Part shown: positions 32,493 through 46,035 of the stretch, piece after piece
Numbering within the stretch: the stretch's first letter is position 1
How the letters are laid out: each line of letters begins with the position of its first letter
From: Pseudenterobacter timonensis
GTDB lineage: Bacteria > Pseudomonadota > Gammaproteobacteria > Enterobacterales > Enterobacteriaceae
Direction: 5' to 3'
NCBI RefSeq assembly: GCF_900021175.1
Contig: NZ_FCOP01000010.1
Location: 258,940 to 322,939, forward strand
Length of the DNA stretch: 64,000 nt
The notes under the pieces: generated by a model
Databases searched by the model: none
What the model was told of the DNA's origin: nothing
The model's input: only the letters and a program-made list of their open reading frames with translations
Translations under genes and position numbers: made by a program

Positions 32493-33479
32493 TTACACTA
32501 CGCCCGCGCGCAGCAGATCATGCATATGTACCACACCCTGCAGCTGGTCGCCATCGGCAACCATCACCGAGGTAATATGACGGGACTGCATCAGGTTGAG
32601 CACCTCTACCGCCAGCGTCCCCGGACGAACCCGGATACCCCCTGGAGTCATAACGTCGGCAATCCCCAGATTGCGCACGTCGACCCCCATATCAAAGACC
32701 CGACGCAGATCGCCGTCGGTAAAGATCCCCTCAATGCGCATCTGCTCGTCACAGATTACCGTCATACCGAGGTTTTTACGGGTGATCTCCAGCAGGGCGT
32801 CGCGCAGAGAGGCCTGCTTATTGACATGCGGGATCTCATCGCCGGTATGCATAATATCGTTCACCCGCAGCAGCAGCTTACGGCCCAGCGCGCCTCCCGG
32901 ATGGGAGAGGGCGAAATCTTCCGGCGTAAAGCCGCGCGCCTCCAGCAGGGCGACGGCGAGCGCATCGCCCATCACCAGCGCCGCGGTGGTGCTGGAGGTC
33001 GGAGCCAGGCCGAGCGGGCAGGCCTCTTTTGGCACCTTTACGCAGAGGTGGATATCCGCCGCGCGGGCCATGCTGCTCTCGGGGCGGCTGGTCATGCAGA
33101 TGAGCGGGACGTGCAGCCGCTTCAGCACCGGGATTAGCGCCAGGATCTCATTCGACTCGCCCGAGTTGGAGAGGGCAATTACCACATCCTGCGGCGTTAC
33201 CATTCCAAGGTCACCGTGCGCCGCTTCCCCTGGATGGACGAAGAATGAGGAGGTACCGGTACTGGCGAAAGTGGCAGCCATCTTGCGGCCGATATGGCCC
33301 GACTTGCCCATCCCCATCACTACCACTTTGCCTGTGCAATGGAACATCTTTTCGCACGCCAGGCTGAAATCGTGATTAATGTACTGATCCAACTGCGCCA
33401 GGCCTTCACGTTCAATCTTCAGAACCTCCTGGCCTGCTTTCTGAAAGTCAAAACCCGGCTGCAACTCTATATGCGACAT
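32493..33479 (-). CDS. kdsD: Arabinose-5-phosphate isomerase
   Basis: Converts ribulose-5-phosphate to arabinose-5-phosphate, the first step to Kdo. 328 residues: SIS domain (about 30-180, with GMGKSGHIGRK and SNSGES) followed by two CBS repeats. The open frame beyond this ATG runs into the yrbG end and is not family sequence. Confidence 0.96.
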   Translation of the reverse strand: MSHIELQPGFDFQKAGQEVLKIEREGLAQLDQYINHDFSLACEKMFHCTGKVVVMGMGKSGHIGRKMAATFASTGTSSFFVHPGEAAHGDLGMVTPQDVVIALSNSGESNEILALIPVLKRLHVPLICMTSRPESSMARAADIHLCVKVPKEACPLGLAPTSSTTAALVMGDALAVALLEARGFTPEDFALSHPGGALGRKLLLRVNDIMHTGDEIPHVNKQASLRDALLEITRKNLGMTVICDEQMRIEGIFTDGDLRRVFDMGVDVRNLGIADVMTPGGIRVRPGTLAVEVLNLMQSRHITSVMVADGDQLQGVVHMHDLLRAGVV

Positions 33480-33492
33480 AATGCGTTTCCGT

Positions 33493-34467
33493 TTACCCAG
33501 AAAGAAGCGGCGATAGCCAGTAGAGCATCGCCATCCATACGATAAATCCACCCGTCAGCAGGGCGCCCACCCCTTTGCCAATTCGCGTTTTCCGCCGCCA
33601 GCAGAGCAGGGCGAAAATGAGGCTGACCAGCAGCATCACACCGTAGTCGCGCGTGAAGGCCAGCGGGTTAAAGTATCCTGGCGCTATCAGTGCGGGCAGC
33701 CCCAGCACGATAGCGATATTGAAAATATTCGAACCGATGATATTGCCGATAGCGATATCATCTTCACCTTTACGCGCGCCAGCAATGGCTGTGGCAAGCT
33801 CAGGCAGACTGGTGCCAATGGCGATCGCCGTCAGGCCAATGGTCAGTTCGCTGATGGCGAAGTAATTGGCCAGTACCGTCGCGTTATCGATCACCATGCG
33901 GGTCGCCATCGGCATGATGATCAGCGCCACCCCCAGCCAGAGCAGCGCCACCGGCAGCGAACCCTCGCGCGGCAGCTCGGCCAGCTGTTCGCGCGTCAGG
34001 CTGTCGTTCAGCTTCTCCGCCGCCCGGGCGATTTTTACTATATAGAGCAGCCAGATGACCGCCAGCGACAGCAGGAGGATACCGTCATCCAGGGTAAGCT
34101 GCCCGTCATAGAGCACATAGCCGGCGAGCAGGCTTACGACCAACATTAGCGGCAATTCACGGCGCAGAACATCGGAATGCACGCGAAATGAATGCAGCAG
34201 GGCGGCAAGGCCGAGGATCAGCAGAATATTGACGATATTCGAGCCAATGGCGACGCCGATGGCCAGATCGCGCTGCTCATGCAGAGAGGCGGAGACAGAG
34301 ACGATAATTTCTGGCAGGGAGGTCCCGACGCTGACGACCGTCATCCCGATCAGTAGCGGCGGTATGCCCAGCAGTCGGCAAAGTATTGAGGCTGCGAATA
34401 CCAGGCGGTCGGCACTGTAGACGACCAATAGTAAACCAATGATTAACAGTGCCGTTGCTAAAAGCAT
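33493..34467 (-). CDS. yrbG: Calcium/sodium antiporter family protein YrbG
   Basis: Inner-membrane CaCA-family exchanger; substrate in enterobacteria not settled. 324 residues with two related halves, each with a GTSLPE motif (GTSLPEIIVS and GTSLPELATA). AAGGAC lies 5-7 bases before this ATG; the upstream extension to 34512 is rejected. First gene of the kdsDC-lptCAB-rpoN string, divergent from mlaF with a 247-base gap in which I see no gene. Confidence 0.94.
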   Translation of the reverse strand: MLLATALLIIGLLLVVYSADRLVFAASILCRLLGIPPLLIGMTVVSVGTSLPEIIVSVSASLHEQRDLAIGVAIGSNIVNILLILGLAALLHSFRVHSDVLRRELPLMLVVSLLAGYVLYDGQLTLDDGILLLSLAVIWLLYIVKIARAAEKLNDSLTREQLAELPREGSLPVALLWLGVALIIMPMATRMVIDNATVLANYFAISELTIGLTAIAIGTSLPELATAIAGARKGEDDIAIGNIIGSNIFNIAIVLGLPALIAPGYFNPLAFTRDYGVMLLVSLIFALLCWRRKTRIGKGVGALLTGGFIVWMAMLYWLSPLLSG

Positions 34468-34714
34468 CAAAAGTCCTTTCTTCAGGTATACTCGCCGGTC
34501 CACTGAGCACAACTTTTTGGCGCTGCAACAGTCTGTAGACGTAACGTTCTCCTAATTTTGACTTTATGCGCCGGAAAAGTAAAACAAATGCCAGCTTTCG
34601 CTAACCTGCATGGATAATATTCTGTAAAAATGCTGGGTTTAAAGCTGAAATAAGCACCATGCTTAGAGCTTGTCCATCAGGCTCTTAACCTGAAGGGAAA
34701 GAAAGGAACTATAA

Positions 34715-35527
34715 ATGAGCCAAACTATGGCGAATATAGTCGACGTCCGTGATGTCAGCTTCTCTCGCGGCAGCCGATTGATATTTGATAATATCTCGCT
34801 GACGGTGCCGCGCGGTAAGATCACGGCGATCATGGGCCCGTCCGGGATCGGCAAAACCACGCTGTTGCGCCTGATTGGCGGCCAGATCCCCCCCGATCGC
34901 GGCGAAATACTTTTTGACGGTGAAAACATCCCGGCCATGTCGCGCTCTCGCCTTTATACCGTCCGCAAACGCATGAGCATGCTCTTTCAGTCGGGGGCGT
35001 TATTCACCGATATGAACGTCTTCGATAATGTCGCCTATCCGCTGCGCGAACATACCCGCCTGCCATCCGCCCTGCTCAAAAGCACGGTGATGATGAAGCT
35101 GGAGGCGGTGGGGCTGCGCGGCGCGGCGAAGCTGATGCCATCTGAACTTTCGGGCGGGATGGCGCGACGTGCGGCGCTGGCGCGCGCCATCGCGCTGGAG
35201 CCGGATTTAATCATGTTCGACGAGCCGTTTGTCGGCCAGGATCCCATCACCATGGGCGTGCTGGTAAAGCTTATCTCTGAGCTTAACAGCGCGCTGGGCG
35301 TCACCTGTATTGTGGTGTCGCATGACGTGCCGGAGGTGTTGAGCATCGCGGATTACGCGTACATCGTGGCGGATCAAAAAATCGTCGCCCACGGCGGCGC
35401 GCAGGCGCTGCAAACGAACAGCGATCCGCGGGTGCGGCAGTTCCTTGACGGCATCGCGGACGGCCCGGTGCCGTTCCGCTATCCGGCGGGCGATTACCAT
35501 CACGATCTACTGGGAATAGGGAGTTAG
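34715..35527 (+). CDS. mlaF: Phospholipid ABC transporter ATPase MlaF
   Basis: ATPase of the MlaFEDB complex maintaining outer-membrane lipid asymmetry. 270 residues; Walker A GPSGIGKTT, signature LSGGMARR, Walker B LIMFDEPF. First gene of mlaFEDCB, 6 bases before mlaE. Confidence 0.96.
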   Translation: MSQTMANIVDVRDVSFSRGSRLIFDNISLTVPRGKITAIMGPSGIGKTTLLRLIGGQIPPDRGEILFDGENIPAMSRSRLYTVRKRMSMLFQSGALFTDMNVFDNVAYPLREHTRLPSALLKSTVMMKLEAVGLRGAAKLMPSELSGGMARRAALARAIALEPDLIMFDEPFVGQDPITMGVLVKLISELNSALGVTCIVVSHDVPEVLSIADYAYIVADQKIVAHGGAQALQTNSDPRVRQFLDGIADGPVPFRYPAGDYHHDLLGIGS

Positions 35528-36316
<789 letters not shown>

Positions 36317-36321
36317 AGTTC

Positions 36322-36870
36322 ATGCAAACGAGAAAAAATGAAATTTGGGTAGGGGTGTTTTTGCTGCTGGCGCTGCTGGCGGCGCTGTTTATCTGCCTGC
36401 GCGCTGCGAATATCACCTCTGTCCGTACGGAACCTACCTACCGTATTTACGCCACGTTCGATAATATCGGCGGCCTGAAGGTTCGCTCGCCGGTACGTAT
36501 CGGCGGTGTGGTGGTTGGCCGCGTGGCGGACATTACGCTGGATGAAAAAACCTATTTACCGCGCGTGGCGTTAGATATCGAAGAGCGTTACAACCATATT
36601 CCTGATACCAGCTCGCTCTCTATCCGCACCTCCGGCCTGCTGGGAGAGCAATACCTGGCGCTGAACGTCGGCTTTGAGGACCTGGACCTGGGAACGTCTA
36701 TCCTTAAAGATGGCGGCGTCATTCAGGATACGAAATCGGCAATGGTGCTTGAAGATATGATTGGCCAGTTCCTTTACAACAGCAAAGGCGACGACAAGCA
36801 ATCTGACGATGCCCCTGCGCAGAGTGAAGGCCAAACCGACGTCGCGCCGACCCCGGACGCAACGCATTAA
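36322..36870 (+). CDS. mlaD: Phospholipid-binding MCE protein MlaD
   Basis: Forms the periplasmic hexameric ring on MlaFEB. 182 residues: one membrane segment (about 9-26), one MCE domain (about 38-117), and a hydrophilic Ala/Asp/Gln-rich tail slightly different from that of E. coli. Confidence 0.95.
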   Translation: MQTRKNEIWVGVFLLLALLAALFICLRAANITSVRTEPTYRIYATFDNIGGLKVRSPVRIGGVVVGRVADITLDEKTYLPRVALDIEERYNHIPDTSSLSIRTSGLLGEQYLALNVGFEDLDLGTSILKDGGVIQDTKSAMVLEDMIGQFLYNSKGDDKQSDDAPAQSEGQTDVAPTPDATH

Positions 36871-36885
36871 TTTCAGGAGAAGTGA

Positions 36886-37523
<638 letters not shown>

Positions 37524-37524
<1 letters not shown>

Positions 37525-37817
37525 TGACGCAGCAACTCGGCTGGTCGCGTGAGGGAGAGACGTTGCTGCTCTCGGGCGAACTGGATCAGGATCTGCTCAA
37601 TCCCCTGTGGGACGCCCGCCAGCAGGCGATGCAGGGCGTGACGTTTATCGACCTGAGCACGATTACGCGGGTGGATACGGCAGGCGTTGCGCTGCTGATG
37701 CATCTGGTCGCCGAGGGGAATCGGCAGGGGCAGAAGGTGACATTAACCGGCGCAAGCGAGAATGTTTTTACGCTTGCCAAGCTCTACAACCTGCCTGCCG
37801 ATCTTTTGCCACGTTAA
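37524..37817 (+). CDS. mlaB: STAS-domain subunit MlaB
   Basis: Cytoplasmic STAS protein that binds and stabilises MlaF. 97 residues; Thr52 in VDTAGVALLMH is the conserved STAS position. Confidence 0.94.
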
Positions 37818-37839
37818 TTATTTCAGTACGTTACTTGTT

Positions 37840-37872
37840 AAAGCCCCGACTGTTTTATCGTCGGGGCTTTTT
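37840..37872 (+). terminator. Terminator after mlaB
   Basis: 11-bp stem AAAGCCCCGAC/GTCGGGGCTTT, 9-base loop, then TTTTT. It separates mlaFEDCB from ibaG-murA. Confidence 0.9.
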
Positions 37873-37943
37873 GCTTGTTTAAGACGGCGCCACTTTGCTC
37901 TAAGATGTTGGGCTTGTTTTCACTACCAGATGATATAGAACCC

Positions 37944-38198
37944 ATGGAAAATCATGAAATCCAGACGGTGCTGATGAACGCACTCTCCCTTCAGGAAGTC
38001 CACGTCTCCGGCGATGGCAGTCACTTTCAGGTTATTGCTGTGGGTGAGATCTTCGACGGCATGAGCCGCGTGAAGAAACAGCAGGCTGTCTACGCGCCGC
38101 TGATGGAATATATCGCGGATAACCGCATCCACGCCCTGTCGATTAAAGCGTATACCCCGCTGGAGTGGGAACGCGATCGTAAGCTAAACGGTTTTTGA
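37944..38198 (+). CDS. ibaG: BolA-family protein IbaG
   Basis: Small BolA-like protein that partners monothiol glutaredoxin in iron-sulphur traffic; in E. coli linked to acid stress. 84 residues from MENHEIQ, with the BolA core [16 protein letters not shown] hairpin (38199-38221, GCTGAGGG/CCCTCAGC) without T-run follows before murA. Confidence 0.94.
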   Translation: MENHEIQTVLMNALSLQEVHVSGDGSHFQVIAVGEIFDGMSRVKKQQAVYAPLMEYIADNRIHALSIKAYTPLEWERDRKLNGF

Positions 38199-38237
38199 GC
38201 TGAGGGTGATTTGCCCTCAGCACGGTTGAATTTATAA

Positions 38238-39509
<1,272 letters not shown>

Positions 39510-39517
39510 TCTTCCTG

Positions 39518-39539
39518 CTCCCGTCCGGCAGGGCGGGAG
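39518..39539 (+). terminator. Terminator after murA
   Basis: 9-bp stem CTCCCGTCC/GGGCGGGAG with GGCA loop followed by TATTTCCTTT. The remaining bases to 39712 hold nothing I can identify. Confidence 0.75.
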
Positions 39540-39711
39540 TATTTCCTTTCCAGGCTTTTCCTGCTCTCTCTTATTTCACCTCTTTTTTACGCTGACCTGA
39601 AAAATAGTTCTCAGGGTGAAAGTCCGCAGCAATGGCGCCACGTGCGAAAATATCGCATGGAGAGAATAAATTAACCTGAAAGAGAGTAAAAAGAGCGAGA
39701 AAACAGGGCAA

Positions 39712-39728
39712 CCGGGGCCAGGCCCCGG
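39712..39728 (-). terminator. Hairpin after sfsB
   Basis: CCGGGGCC/GGCCCCGG stem with a one-base centre (effective loop larger), six bases past the sfsB stop on the reverse strand; no strong T-run. Confidence 0.45.
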
Positions 39729-39734
39729 CAGTGC

Positions 39735-39998
39735 TTAGCGTTTGCGAATCATGCGTGTTCTGTCGATAAACTCATGGGTGACAGGATCGTGATAGCGTGA
39801 CGGCCAGATAACCCACGGCTGGGTTTCAAGCGCTCGGGCAATGATCAGCTCTCCTTTCGGCCATGGTCGCGTCAGCGCATTGGCAAGCGTAGAGGAGCTC
39901 AGGCCGTTACGGCGTGATTCCGCCGCGAGCGAGGTTCCTTTTTTGCGTAGTGCCGCAATAACGTCTGCCGGATGCCAGTCAATAAATTTTGAATCCAT
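39735..39998 (-). CDS. sfsB: Ner-like DNA-binding protein SfsB (Nlp)
   Basis: Small helix-turn-helix protein related to phage Mu Ner; in E. coli tied to maltose gene expression in crp* mutants. 87 residues; the helix-turn-helix lies around residues 20-45 (SLAAESRRNGLSSSTLANAL). The 228 bases upstream to ispB hold its promoter region and a GC hairpin at 40196-40214. Confidence 0.9.
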   Translation of the reverse strand: MDSKFIDWHPADVIAALRKKGTSLAAESRRNGLSSSTLANALTRPWPKGELIIARALETQPWVIWPSRYHDPVTHEFIDRTRMIRKR

Positions 39999-40226
39999 AT
40001 GCTATCCCTCTTTTTAAATACGTCCACGTCGTTTCAGTTGCACTGACGCTGATTACTATACCTTCTTCGAACGGCGGTTCTAAAAAGTTCGTGTTACAGG
40101 AAGCAATATTCAGAATATGACGGGGCTTTATTAATGGGGCGTTTAAAGGGATTATTTAACGCATATAAATAATTAACTGGAGCTTACGGGAATATCCCCG
40201 CGGCAGTCGCGGGGAATAAATATAAA

Positions 40227-41198
40227 TTAACGGTCGCGCTGAACAGCAATATGCGCCAGCCCAATTAAGGCGTCGCGCCAGGGGCTGTCAGGGATCACCT
40301 CAAGTGCGGCGATCGCTTTGTCCGCTTCTTCTTCAGCACGCTGACGCGTCCATTCGAGGGAGCCGCAGATTGCCATTGTTTCCAGTACTGGTTCCAGAAG
40401 ATGGCGACCATTTCCCTGCTCGATGGCCTCCCGGATCATTTTCGCCTGCTCCGGCGTACCGTTATGCATCGCGTGGAGCAGCGGCAGCGTTGGCTTGCCT
40501 TCGTTCAGATCGTCGCCAACGTTTTTGCCGAGCGTTTCACCGTCGGCGCTGTAGTCAAGCAGGTCATCGATCAGCTGGAACGCGGTGCCAAGGTAGCGCC
40601 CGTAATCCTGCAGGCCGCGCTCCTGCGCCTCGCTACAGCCCGCCAGAATACCGGAACACTGCGCCGCCGCTTCGAACAGCCGCGCCGTTTTGCTGTAGAT
40701 CACCCGCATGTAGTTCTCTTCGGTGATGTCCGGATCGTTGACGTTCATCAGCTGCAGCACTTCGCCTTCTGCGATAACGTTGACCGCTTCTGACATCACC
40801 TCCAGCACCTTCAGCGAGCCCAGGCTGGTCATCATTTGAAAGGCGCGGGTGTAGATAAAATCGCCAACCAGCACGCTGGCGGCATTGCCGAATGCCGCGT
40901 TAGCGGTCGCTTTACCGCGGCGCATATCGGATTCATCCACCACATCGTCATGCAACAGCGTGGCGGTGTGAATAAATTCGATCAGCGCGGCGATGGAGAC
41001 ATGGGCGTTTCCCTCATAGCCGACAGCGCGCGCCGCCAGCACGGCAATCATCGGACGGATACGTTTTCCGCCTCCGCTGACAATGTAATAACCTAACTGA
41101 TTGATCAACTGAACGTCAGAGTTGAGTTGCTCCAGAATTGCTGCATTCACACCCGCCATGTCTTGCGCGGTTAACTCATTGATTTTTTCTAAATTCAT
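40227..41198 (-). CDS. ispB: Octaprenyl diphosphate synthase
   Basis: Makes the C40 side chain of ubiquinone and menaquinone from isopentenyl diphosphate. 323 residues with both aspartate-rich motifs, LLHDDVVDESD and LIDDLLDYSAD. Divergent from rplU across 258 bases. Confidence 0.96.
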   Translation of the reverse strand: MNLEKINELTAQDMAGVNAAILEQLNSDVQLINQLGYYIVSGGGKRIRPMIAVLAARAVGYEGNAHVSIAALIEFIHTATLLHDDVVDESDMRRGKATANAAFGNAASVLVGDFIYTRAFQMMTSLGSLKVLEVMSEAVNVIAEGEVLQLMNVNDPDITEENYMRVIYSKTARLFEAAAQCSGILAGCSEAQERGLQDYGRYLGTAFQLIDDLLDYSADGETLGKNVGDDLNEGKPTLPLLHAMHNGTPEQAKMIREAIEQGNGRHLLEPVLETMAICGSLEWTRQRAEEEADKAIAALEVIPDSPWRDALIGLAHIAVQRDR

Positions 41199-41356
41199 CG
41201 CAAAAGTCGGGCTTCTTGTCCTGTATGCCCCCTGTCAAAAGGGCTAACGAAGGGTTTCGGTTTATCAATAGTATCGCTGATTGTACTGAAAAAACGCGCC
41301 AGATAAACGTTACCAAACGCGTTGTGTTTTTTTTCTTCATCCATTGACTGTAGCAC

Positions 41357-41385
41357 TTGTCAAAGGCTCGCGTTTTGCGTAATAT
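41357..41385 (+). promoter_or_regulatory. rplU-rpmA promoter
   Basis: TTGTCA, 17-base spacer, TAATAT, then a GC-rich discriminator (CGCGCCC), a form typical of promoters under stringent control. Confidence 0.75.
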
Positions 41386-41411
41386 TCGCGCCCTATTGTG
41401 AATATTTATAG

Positions 41412-41768
<357 letters not shown>

Positions 41769-41787
41769 GACCTGAGGAGAGATTTAA

Positions 41788-42045
<258 letters not shown>

Positions 42046-42070
42046 GGTTTTCTGGTCCGGTAACGGATTA

Positions 42071-42098
42071 AAGCCCCGCACCTGTTGCGGGGCTTTTT
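42071..42098 (+). terminator. Terminator after rpmA
   Basis: AAGCCCCGCA/TGCGGGGCTT stem, five-base loop, T-run. yhbE starts 40 bases later and may be reached by read-through. Confidence 0.9.
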
Positions 42099-42138
42099 AC
42101 ATTAGTGGCCCCTGAAATTTTCTGTAGGGAAACCGGGC

Positions 42139-43104
42139 ATGAAGCAGCAGGCCGGCATTGGTATTCTTCTGGCGCTCACCACCGCAATGTGCTGGGGTGC
42201 GCTGCCAATAGCAATGAAGCAGGTACTGGAAGTGATGGAGCCGCCTACGGTGGTCTTCTATCGCTTTCTGATGGCAAGTTTCGGGCTTGGTGTAATTCTG
42301 GCGCTGAAGGGCAAGCTGCCGCCGATGCGGATCTTTCGCAAGCCACGCTGGCTGGTTGTACTGGCGGTGGCGACGGGCGGTCTGTTTGGCAACTTCATTC
42401 TCTTCAGCTCTTCCCTGCAGTATCTGAGCCCGACGGCGTCACAGGTGATTGGTCAGTTGTCTCCGGTGGGCATGATGGTCGCCAGCGTCTTTATCCTCAA
42501 GGAGAAGATGCGTGGCACGCAGATTATCGGCGCCAGCATGCTGCTGTGCGGTCTGGTGATGTTCTTCAACACCAGCCTGACAGAAATTTTTACCCGCCTG
42601 ACCGATTATACCTGGGGTGTCATTTTCGGCGTGGGGGCTGCTACGGTCTGGGTGAGTTACGGCGTCGCGCAAAAGGTGTTATTGCGTCGTCTGGCCTCAC
42701 AGCAGATCCTCTTTTTACTGTACACTTTATGTACACTGGCGTTATTGCCGCTGGCTAAGCCGGGAGTTATCACCCAGCTGAGCGACTGGCAGCTGGCGTG
42801 TCTGGTTTTCTGCGGGCTGAACACGCTGGTAGGATACGGCGCGCTGGCCGAAGCGATGGCGCGCTGGCAGGCGGCGCAGGTGAGCGCGCTAATCACGCTC
42901 ACCCCGCTGTTTACGCTCTTATTTTCAGATTTGTTATCAATGGCCTGGCCCGATTTCTTCGCCAGACCGATGCTCAACCTGTTGGGCTATCTCGGTGCGT
43001 TTGTCGTGGTTGCGGGCGCGATGTATTCCGCCATTGGTCATCGTCTCTGGGGACGCTGGCGCAAAAATGAAGCGGTTGTAATAGTCCCCCGCTCAGGCGA
43101 ATGA
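42139..43104 (+). CDS. yhbE: EamA/DMT-family transporter YhbE
   Basis: Inner-membrane protein of the drug/metabolite transporter superfamily with ten predicted membrane segments in two EamA repeats; substrate unknown. 321 residues, the E. coli length. Its ATG follows AGGGAAACC. Fifteen bases before obgE. Confidence 0.93.
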   Translation: MKQQAGIGILLALTTAMCWGALPIAMKQVLEVMEPPTVVFYRFLMASFGLGVILALKGKLPPMRIFRKPRWLVVLAVATGGLFGNFILFSSSLQYLSPTASQVIGQLSPVGMMVASVFILKEKMRGTQIIGASMLLCGLVMFFNTSLTEIFTRLTDYTWGVIFGVGAATVWVSYGVAQKVLLRRLASQQILFLLYTLCTLALLPLAKPGVITQLSDWQLACLVFCGLNTLVGYGALAEAMARWQAAQVSALITLTPLFTLLFSDLLSMAWPDFFARPMLNLLGYLGAFVVVAGAMYSAIGHRLWGRWRKNEAVVIVPRSGE

Positions 43105-44292
<1,188 letters not shown>

Positions 44293-44303
44293 GCCATTCA
44301 CTG

Positions 44304-44332
44304 AAGCCCCCATTCGATGGGGGCTTTTTTTT
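44304..44332. terminator. obgE terminator merging into the pmrB stop
   Basis: AAGCCCCCAT/ATGGGGGCTT with a T-run on the forward strand. The end of the T-run is the reverse-strand TAA stop of pmrB (44331-44333). The stem also leaves an A-rich flank, so it can act on both transcripts. Confidence 0.9.
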
Positions 44333-45374
44333 AGCCTAGCGTTGCAGGCAACCAGCAGGTAACGATAAGCCCGCCCTTGTCGCCGTTCTCCAGCGTCAGC
44401 GTGCCGTGATGGAGCTGCACGATGCGCTGTACGATGCTCAGCCCCAGGCCGCTGCCGCCGTAGCGCTGATCGAGGCGGCGGAAAGGCTCCGTTATTGACT
44501 GTCGGTGCGCCTCATCTATGCCCGGACCTTCGTCAGTTACGCTGACCGCCGTACCGCCATCTTGTTCTCTGAGCGTGATGCGGATCGTGGTCCCTGCCGG
44601 ACTGTAGCGGGCCGCGTTTTCCAGTAAATTGCGCAGCATCAGGCGCAGCAGCACCGCATCGCCCTGCACGGTGAGCGGGCTTCTCTGCGGGGCAATCAGG
44701 CGATGTTCGGGACACTCATATTCCAGCATCAGCGGGCCGATAACATTCTCCGTCCAGCTGAAGGTGGCGTAATGACCACTCGCCAGCGCCTGTCCGGCTC
44801 GCGCCAGCATCAGCAGCTGCTCTACCGTATGCATCAGCTGATCGATACGGCTTACCAGCGCGGCAGCCTGCGGCGTACCCGACTGCGCCATCAGCTCAAG
44901 ATGCAGCCGGATGCCTGCGAGAGGCGTACGCAGCTCGTGCGCGGCATCGGCAGTAAAGAGGCGCTCCTGCTGAAGAGTACGATCCAGCCGGGCAAGCAGC
45001 TGGTTAAGCGACGTTGTGACGGCGCCGATCTCCTCCATATCGGAGTAAATCGGCAGCGGTGACAAATTATCTGCCGAACGGTTGGCCAGACTCGCGCGCA
45101 GCTTGTTTAAGGGACGGGTGATCCAGGTGACCGCCCAGAAGGAGAAGAGCAGGGTAAAACCCACCATCACCAGCGACGGAACCAGCAGAGAGGCGATCGC
45201 TTCACGGATCTCTTTTTCCACATGCCGGTTTCGCGCTTTGGCGGAGAGGGTTTCGTTGACCAGAAAGCCGATCTGCTCGCGGCTCTCATGCCAGAGCCAG
45301 ATAACGCTAATGAGCTGAAAGAACAAAAGAATAATCGCCAGCAAAATCATCAGTCGCCGACGCATGCTGTTCAT
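44331..45374 (-). CDS. pmrB: PmrB-type sensor histidine kinase
   Basis: Membrane histidine kinase resembling PmrB/BasS. 347 residues: membrane segments about 9-28 and 62-84 flank a short periplasmic loop that contains two ExxE motifs (E30-E33 in WHESREQ and E55-E58 in EKEIREA), the type shown in Salmonella PmrB to sense ferric iron. Then HAMP, His146 in AHELRTPLAG, and the ATPase domain with NLLENAARYS and GSGLGLSIV. Overlaps pmrA by 4 bases. Expected output is lipid A modification; targets are not in the window. Confidence 0.85.
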   Translation of the reverse strand: MNSMRRRLMILLAIILLFFQLISVIWLWHESREQIGFLVNETLSAKARNRHVEKEIREAIASLLVPSLVMVGFTLLFSFWAVTWITRPLNKLRASLANRSADNLSPLPIYSDMEEIGAVTTSLNQLLARLDRTLQQERLFTADAAHELRTPLAGIRLHLELMAQSGTPQAAALVSRIDQLMHTVEQLLMLARAGQALASGHYATFSWTENVIGPLMLEYECPEHRLIAPQRSPLTVQGDAVLLRLMLRNLLENAARYSPAGTTIRITLREQDGGTAVSVTDEGPGIDEAHRQSITEPFRRLDQRYGGSGLGLSIVQRIVQLHHGTLTLENGDKGGLIVTCWLPATLG

Positions 45375-46033
45375 TTTTGGCTCTCCAGCCGATAGCCGAC
45401 GCCGCGGATCGTTTTGATGCGATCTTTACCCAGCTTGCGGCGCAGGTTGTGAATATGTACCTCCAGCGTGTTTGAGCCGGGATCGTCCTGCCAGGAGTAA
45501 ATATCCTGCTGCAGCGTTTCCCGATGTACCGTCTGTCCCGAGCGCATAATCAGGCGCGTGAGGAGGGCAAACTCCTTGGGCGTAACCTCCACGGGCCGAT
45601 CGTGGTGCAGGACCTGCTGGGTTTGCAGATTGAGCGCCAGATCGCCATCGGAAAGCAGGTTATCGCTGTGGCCCTGATAGCGGCGGATCAGCGCGCGGGC
45701 GCGGGCCTGAAGCTCGGCAAGGGCAAATGGCTTCACCAGATAATCATCTGCGCCGGAGTCGAGGCCGTTGATGCGATCCTCCAGCGCGTCGCGCGCGGTG
45801 AGGATCAGCACCGGGTTATCAATGCCCCGACGGCGCCACTGGCTCAGCAGCGTAGCGCCGTCTTTATCCGGCAGCCCCAGATCGAGGATCACCAGACTGT
45901 ACTCTCCGCTCTGAATCAGCGCGTCAGCCTCCGCCGCCGTAGCGGCGCAATCCAGCGCGTAACCTTCGTTAGTCAGCGCCAGCGACAGCCCTTCCTGTAA
46001 CAACAGATCGTCTTCAACAATGAGGAGTTTCAT
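45371..46033 (-). CDS. pmrA: PmrA-type response regulator
   Basis: OmpR-family regulator of 220 residues. Receiver with acidic pocket E7-D8-D9, phospho-acceptor Asp51 in LDLGLPD, and Lys101; winged-helix DNA-binding domain ending SNTLEVHIHNLRRKLG...TIRGVGYRL. The sequence is closer, from memory, to the PmrA encoded beside dacB in Yersinia and Pectobacterium than to E. coli BasR. Begins 2 bases after the dacB stop, so dacB-pmrA-pmrB looks like one operon. Confidence 0.87.
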   Translation of the reverse strand: MKLLIVEDDLLLQEGLSLALTNEGYALDCAATAAEADALIQSGEYSLVILDLGLPDKDGATLLSQWRRRGIDNPVLILTARDALEDRINGLDSGADDYLVKPFALAELQARARALIRRYQGHSDNLLSDGDLALNLQTQQVLHHDRPVEVTPKEFALLTRLIMRSGQTVHRETLQQDIYSWQDDPGSNTLEVHIHNLRRKLGKDRIKTIRGVGYRLESQK

Positions 46034-46035
46034 CG

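Noticed and set aside
40196..40214. Terminator for ispB
   Set aside because: CCCCGCG/CGCGGGG hairpin is real but no T-run follows on either strand, so I do not call it a terminator.
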